8,269 nucleotides of DNA from Anaerolineae bacterium. Its GTDB lineage: Bacteria; Chloroflexota; Anaerolineae; Anaerolineales; Villigracilaceae. The notes below the pieces were generated by a model. That model saw only the letters and a list, made by a program, of their open reading frames with translations. It was not told the origin of the DNA and made no database searches. The stretch is from the NCBI GenBank assembly GCA_003524705.1, contig DQGV01000314.1, positions 1 to 8,269 on the forward strand. The letters are read 5' to 3'. The first letter of the stretch is position 1. Every line of letters begins with the position of its first letter. The translations under genes were made by a program, and so were the position numbers. Of the stretch, positions 5,549-8,269 are shown piece by piece.

Positions 5549-8036
5549 ATTCACCTAAAGTTATATTCACTTGCACTGTTTTATTTTTTTCAGAAGCACA
5601 TGGAATGACATTTCCTTCAATTGATTTTCCATCCACTTCTAGTTTGACTTGATTTCCCACGCCTCTTCTCTGGACGTGAATCTCGTATCGTGTTCCCCGA
5701 TACATTCGATTTGCGCGAAACGCTTCCCAACCTTGCGGAATAACGGGTGCCACTTGTAAACCTTCATACGTCGGGCGGATTCCTAAAATCCATTGCGTAA
5801 TGGCGACATAGTTCCATGCGGCAGTGCCGGTCAGCCATGAATTTTTTGCTTCACCATGTGTGGCGGCATCTTTGCCAGCAATCATCTGAGCATATACATA
5901 CGGCTCACATTTATGCAATTCGCTAATCTCTTCACGTTTGGATGGATTGATGCGCAAATAATAATCATGCGCTTTGTCACCACGACCTGCCATCGCTTCG
6001 GCAATCATCACCCATGGATTCGTATGACAAAAAATGCCAGCATTTTCTTTATAGCCTGGTGGATAGGATGAAATCTCACCCAAATGCAAATAATATTTGC
6101 TAAAGGCTGGTTGTTGCAAAACAACACCATGCGGTGTGGCTAAATGTTCCCCGACAGAATCTAAAGCCTGTATAGCATGTTCATTATCTAACCCCAACCC
6201 CGCCATAATACACATACCTTGTGGCTCGATAAAAATTTTGCCTTCTTCATTTTCTTTTGAACCAATTACCTGACCAAAATCATCATACGCACGGCGGAAC
6301 CATTCGCCATCCCAGCCATGTTTCCAAACGGTCTCTTCCATTGTTTTGGCATGGCACTCGTAATCTTCATCTGAAATAGGAAAGTTAAACGAAAACCCTT
6401 TTTCTTCTTTTAGTTTTTTGGTCAACTCTGCCATTTCTTTTGCCGCCAACACAAATAACCCTGCAATAAAAACACTTTCAGCTACTTTGCCTTCTTTATT
6501 TGTAGTGGTTTGAAAAGATTGTCCGGGCGTATCTGAAAAACAGTTTAGGTTTAAGCAATCATTCCAATCCGCACGACCAATCAACGGCAAGCCATGCGGA
6601 CCTAATCTCTCTAACGTATATTGAATCGAACGTTGTAAATGACCATACAAGGCTTCTTCTGTGCCAGCCGTATTATCGTAAGGTGCGGCTTCATTTAAGA
6701 TAGACCAATCACCAGTTTCTTTGATGTAAGCACAAACTGCTAAGACCAACCACAATGGGTCATCATTAAAATTTCCACCAATATCATTGTTGCCGCGTTT
6801 GGTTAAAGGTTGATATTGATGATACGCGCCACCACTTGGTAATTGAGTCGCCGCCAAATCTAAAAGTCGCTGACGCGCACGTTCTGGAATCATGTGAATG
6901 AATCCAAGCAAATCTTGATTCGAATCTCGAAAGCCCATGCCACGCCCAATGCCCGATTCAAAATACGAAGCCGAACGCGACATATTAAATGTAATCATCA
7001 CCTGATAGGCATTCCAAATATTCACCATGCGGTTTGTGTGTTCATCAGGTGTGCTTACTTCAATTTTTTTCAGCAAATCATCCCAATAACTTTGCAATGT
7101 TTGAAATGCTTTTTCAACCATATTCGATTGAAGATATTTTTTTATAATCGGTGTTACATATTTTTTATTAATCACTTGCGAATGTGGAGGGTCAAACTTT
7201 TCATCTTTTGGGTTTTCGTGATATCCCAATACAAAGATGATTTTCTTTTGTTCGCCCGCCTTTAATTGGATTTTGACATGATGTGCACCAATCGGTTGCC
7301 AACCATGCGCCTCAGAATTTGACGTTTTGCCTGCTTCAACTGCGGCAGGTGAATCCCAGCCTCGATATGCACCTAAGAAGGCTTCGCGTTGTGTGTCAAA
7401 CCCAGCCAACGGCTCTGAACAAGCAAAATATGCAAAGTGATTGCGGCGTTCTCGATATTCTGTTTTGTGATAAATGACTTCATCAACGATTTCTACTTGA
7501 CCAATTGAATAGTTGCGTTGAAAGTTAGAGGCATCGTCTAATGCATCCCACAAGTTAAATTCAATAGATGAAAATATAGAAAGTTGAGCAGGTGCCTCGC
7601 GTTGATTTTTGAGCGTTAGTTCCCAAGTCTCAAGTGATTCACCTAATGGGACAAAATAGCGTGTTGATGACTCAATTCCGTTTTTTTGAGATTTGATAAT
7701 GGTGTATCCCATACCATGACGACATTCGTACTTATCTAAAGACGTACGAGTCGGTTGCCACGTAGGCGACCAATATGAAGGTCCAGAATGAGGCGTTTGT
7801 GATTCATCATCACGGATGTAGATGTAGCGTCCACCTGAGTCAAGCGGAGCATTGTTGTATCGGTAACGGGTTAAACGTCTGAGGCGTGCATCTTGATAAA
7901 AGGAATATCCGCCAGCCGTGTTAGAGATGATTCCGAAATATGCTTCAGAACCTAAGTAGTTAATCCACGGCAGGGGAGTGTCTGGGCGTTCAATAACATA
8001 TTCTCGTTTGGAGTCGTCAAAATATCCATATCGCAT
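5547..8036 (-). CDS. GH94 cellobiose phosphorylase (829 aa)
   Basis: Splits cellobiose with inorganic phosphate into alpha-glucose 1-phosphate and glucose in the cytoplasm (EC 2.4.1.20), saving ATP compared with hydrolysis. The N-terminus [15 protein letters not shown] and length are those of the Cellulomonas/Cellvibrio-type cellobiose phosphorylases, shorter than cellodextrin phosphorylases. An N-terminal beta-sandwich (to about 290, with [15 protein letters not shown] and [10 protein letters not shown]) precedes an (alpha/alpha)6 barrel. The barrel holds [18 protein letters not shown] (362-379), [16 protein letters not shown] (405-420), the general acid Asp490 in [14 protein letters not shown] (604-607), [15 protein letters not shown] (661-675) and the phosphate-binding region [11 protein letters not shown] (732-742). 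The ATG at 8036 matches the family start. The upstream AAGGAG lies 16 bases away in the permease end, so initiation may rely on the nearer GTGAAG or on coupling. An N,N'-diacetylchitobiose phosphorylase is the main alternative, but the motifs and neighbours fit cellobiose better. Confidence 0.95.
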   Translation of the reverse strand: MRYGYFDDSKREYVIERPDTPLPWINYLGSEAYFGIISNTAGGYSFYQDARLRRLTRYRYNNAPLDSGGRYIYIRDDESQTPHSGPSYWSPTWQPTRTSLDKYECRHGMGYTIIKSQKNGIESSTRYFVPLGESLETWELTLKNQREAPAQLSIFSSIEFNLWDALDDASNFQRNYSIGQVEIVDEVIYHKTEYRERRNHFAYFACSEPLAGFDTQREAFLGAYRGWDSPAAVEAGKTSNSEAHGWQPIGAHHVKIQLKAGEQKKIIFVLGYHENPKDEKFDPPHSQVINKKYVTPIIKKYLQSNMVEKAFQTLQSYWDDLLKKIEVSTPDEHTNRMVNIWNAYQVMITFNMSRSASYFESGIGRGMGFRDSNQDLLGFIHMIPERARQRLLDLAATQLPSGGAYHQYQPLTKRGNNDIGGNFNDDPLWLVLAVCAYIKETGDWSILNEAAPYDNTAGTEEALYGHLQRSIQYTLERLGPHGLPLIGRADWNDCLNLNCFSDTPGQSFQTTTNKEGKVAESVFIAGLFVLAAKEMAELTKKLKEEKGFSFNFPISDEDYECHAKTMEETVWKHGWDGEWFRRAYDDFGQVIGSKENEEGKIFIEPQGMCIMAGLGLDNEHAIQALDSVGEHLATPHGVVLQQPAFSKYYLHLGEISSYPPGYKENAGIFCHTNPWVMIAEAMAGRGDKAHDYYLRINPSKREEISELHKCEPYVYAQMIAGKDAATHGEAKNSWLTGTAAWNYVAITQWILGIRPTYEGLQVAPVIPQGWEAFRANRMYRGTRYEIHVQRRGVGNQVKLEVDGKSIEGNVIPCASEKNKTVQVNITLGE

Positions 8037-8049
8037 GATGCTTCACTTG

Positions 8050-8269
8050 TTACTCCTTTACAGCACCCATGGCAATACCACTGACGATATAGCGTGAGAA
8101 AATGGCATACATAATAATGACAGGAATAACCGTCATTGCTAAACCGAGATAAATCGCGCCGTATTCTGTACGGTATACATCACCACGTAAACTTCTTACT
8201 AACATTGGCAGTGTGTATTTTTCTACTGAAGTAATTAAGATAAAGGGAGTAAAGAAGTTGTTCCACGAA
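8050..8269 (-). CDS. ABC sugar transporter permease, CUT1 (MalG-like), C-terminal part only
   Basis: The last 72 residues of an inner-membrane permease are present, and the 5' part lies beyond the right edge. The visible part begins SWNNFFTPFILITS, continues with KYTLPMLVRSL and EYGAIYLGLAMTVIPVIIMYAIFSRYIV, and ends GIAMGAVKE before TAA. The WNNFF.P segment, a hydrophobic final membrane span (about residues 37-57 of the fragment) and the short tail with F..Y...G...GAVK are characteristic of the second permease of CUT1 importers for oligosaccharides. The conserved EAA loop is outside the window. GH94 starts 13 bases after the stop. The substrate is inferred from the neighbours to be a cello- or xylo-oligosaccharide; the binding protein and ATPase are not visible. 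Confidence 0.92.
   Translation of the reverse strand, partial: SWNNFFTPFILITSVEKYTLPMLVRSLRGDVYRTEYGAIYLGLAMTVIPVIIMYAIFSRYIVSGIAMGAVKE

Noticed and set aside
6894..7265. A 123-codon open frame on the plus strand
   Set aside because: It lies wholly inside and opposite the GH94 gene, and the translation has low complexity and no recognisable motif. The same applies to all other plus-strand frames in the window.
5547..8036. GH94 as cellodextrin or N,N'-diacetylchitobiose phosphorylase
   Set aside because: The length is that of cellobiose phosphorylases rather than the longer cellodextrin enzymes, and the start MRYG.FDD and many segments match the cellobiose type; no chitin-related genes are nearby.
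1..8269. Mobile elements, CRISPR arrays, tRNA or rRNA genes, riboswitches
   Set aside because: I saw no transposase, no regularly spaced repeats and no RNA-gene signatures; nearly the whole window is occupied by intact sugar-metabolism genes on one strand.

Overview
The window is one stretch of a sugar-catabolic operon read entirely on the minus strand, so transcription runs from the right edge to the left edge. The base composition leans towards AT. The xylose isomerase is of the short class I (actinobacterial/Chloroflexi) type. Together with an intracellular cellobiose phosphorylase and a CUT1-type sugar permease, this fits a bacterium of the phylum Chloroflexota, perhaps an Anaerolineae-like environmental lineage. 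That assignment is inference from protein style only; no marker gene is present.

Layout in order of transcription: (1) 8269-8050, the C-terminal 72 residues of a MalG-like ABC sugar permease, cut by the window edge; (2) 8036-5547, a GH94 cellobiose phosphorylase; (3) 5535-4195, a GH1 beta-glucosidase with a GTG start; (4) 4194-2056, a GH3 beta-xylosidase/beta-glucosidase whose ATG directly abuts the GH1 stop codon; (5) a 97-base spacer (2055-1959) with a perfect 13-bp hairpin; (6) 1958-792, xylose isomerase xylA; (7) 788-1, the N-terminal 262 codons of a galactose-mutarotase-like protein (DUF4380-like), cut by the left edge. The other gaps are 0 to 13 bases, so at least the first four genes should be one transcript. 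The only stretch without coding sequence longer than 13 bases is the hairpin spacer. No promoter or regulator is visible; they presumably lie beyond 8269.

How the genes fit together (inference): beta-1,4-linked gluco- and xylo-oligosaccharides enter through the ABC transporter and are cut in the cytoplasm, since none of the enzymes has a signal peptide. GH94 splits cellobiose with phosphate, while GH1 and GH3 hydrolyse beta-glucosides and beta-xylosides. XylA turns xylose into xylulose, and the mutarotase-like protein may interconvert the sugar anomers. Xylulokinase and the remaining transporter parts are not in the window.

The most striking observation is not a new system. It is a 13-base string inside xylA (1812-1824) identical to the common core of Illumina TruSeq adapters. 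It falls exactly on the four codons where the protein departs from its family (residues 46-49, Asp-Arg-Lys-Ser), without breaking the frame. This looks like a possible assembly or polishing artefact and should be checked before the protein is used. I found no evidence of a previously undescribed biological system; the rest is a coherent, fairly ordinary hemicellulose/cellulose oligosaccharide operon.
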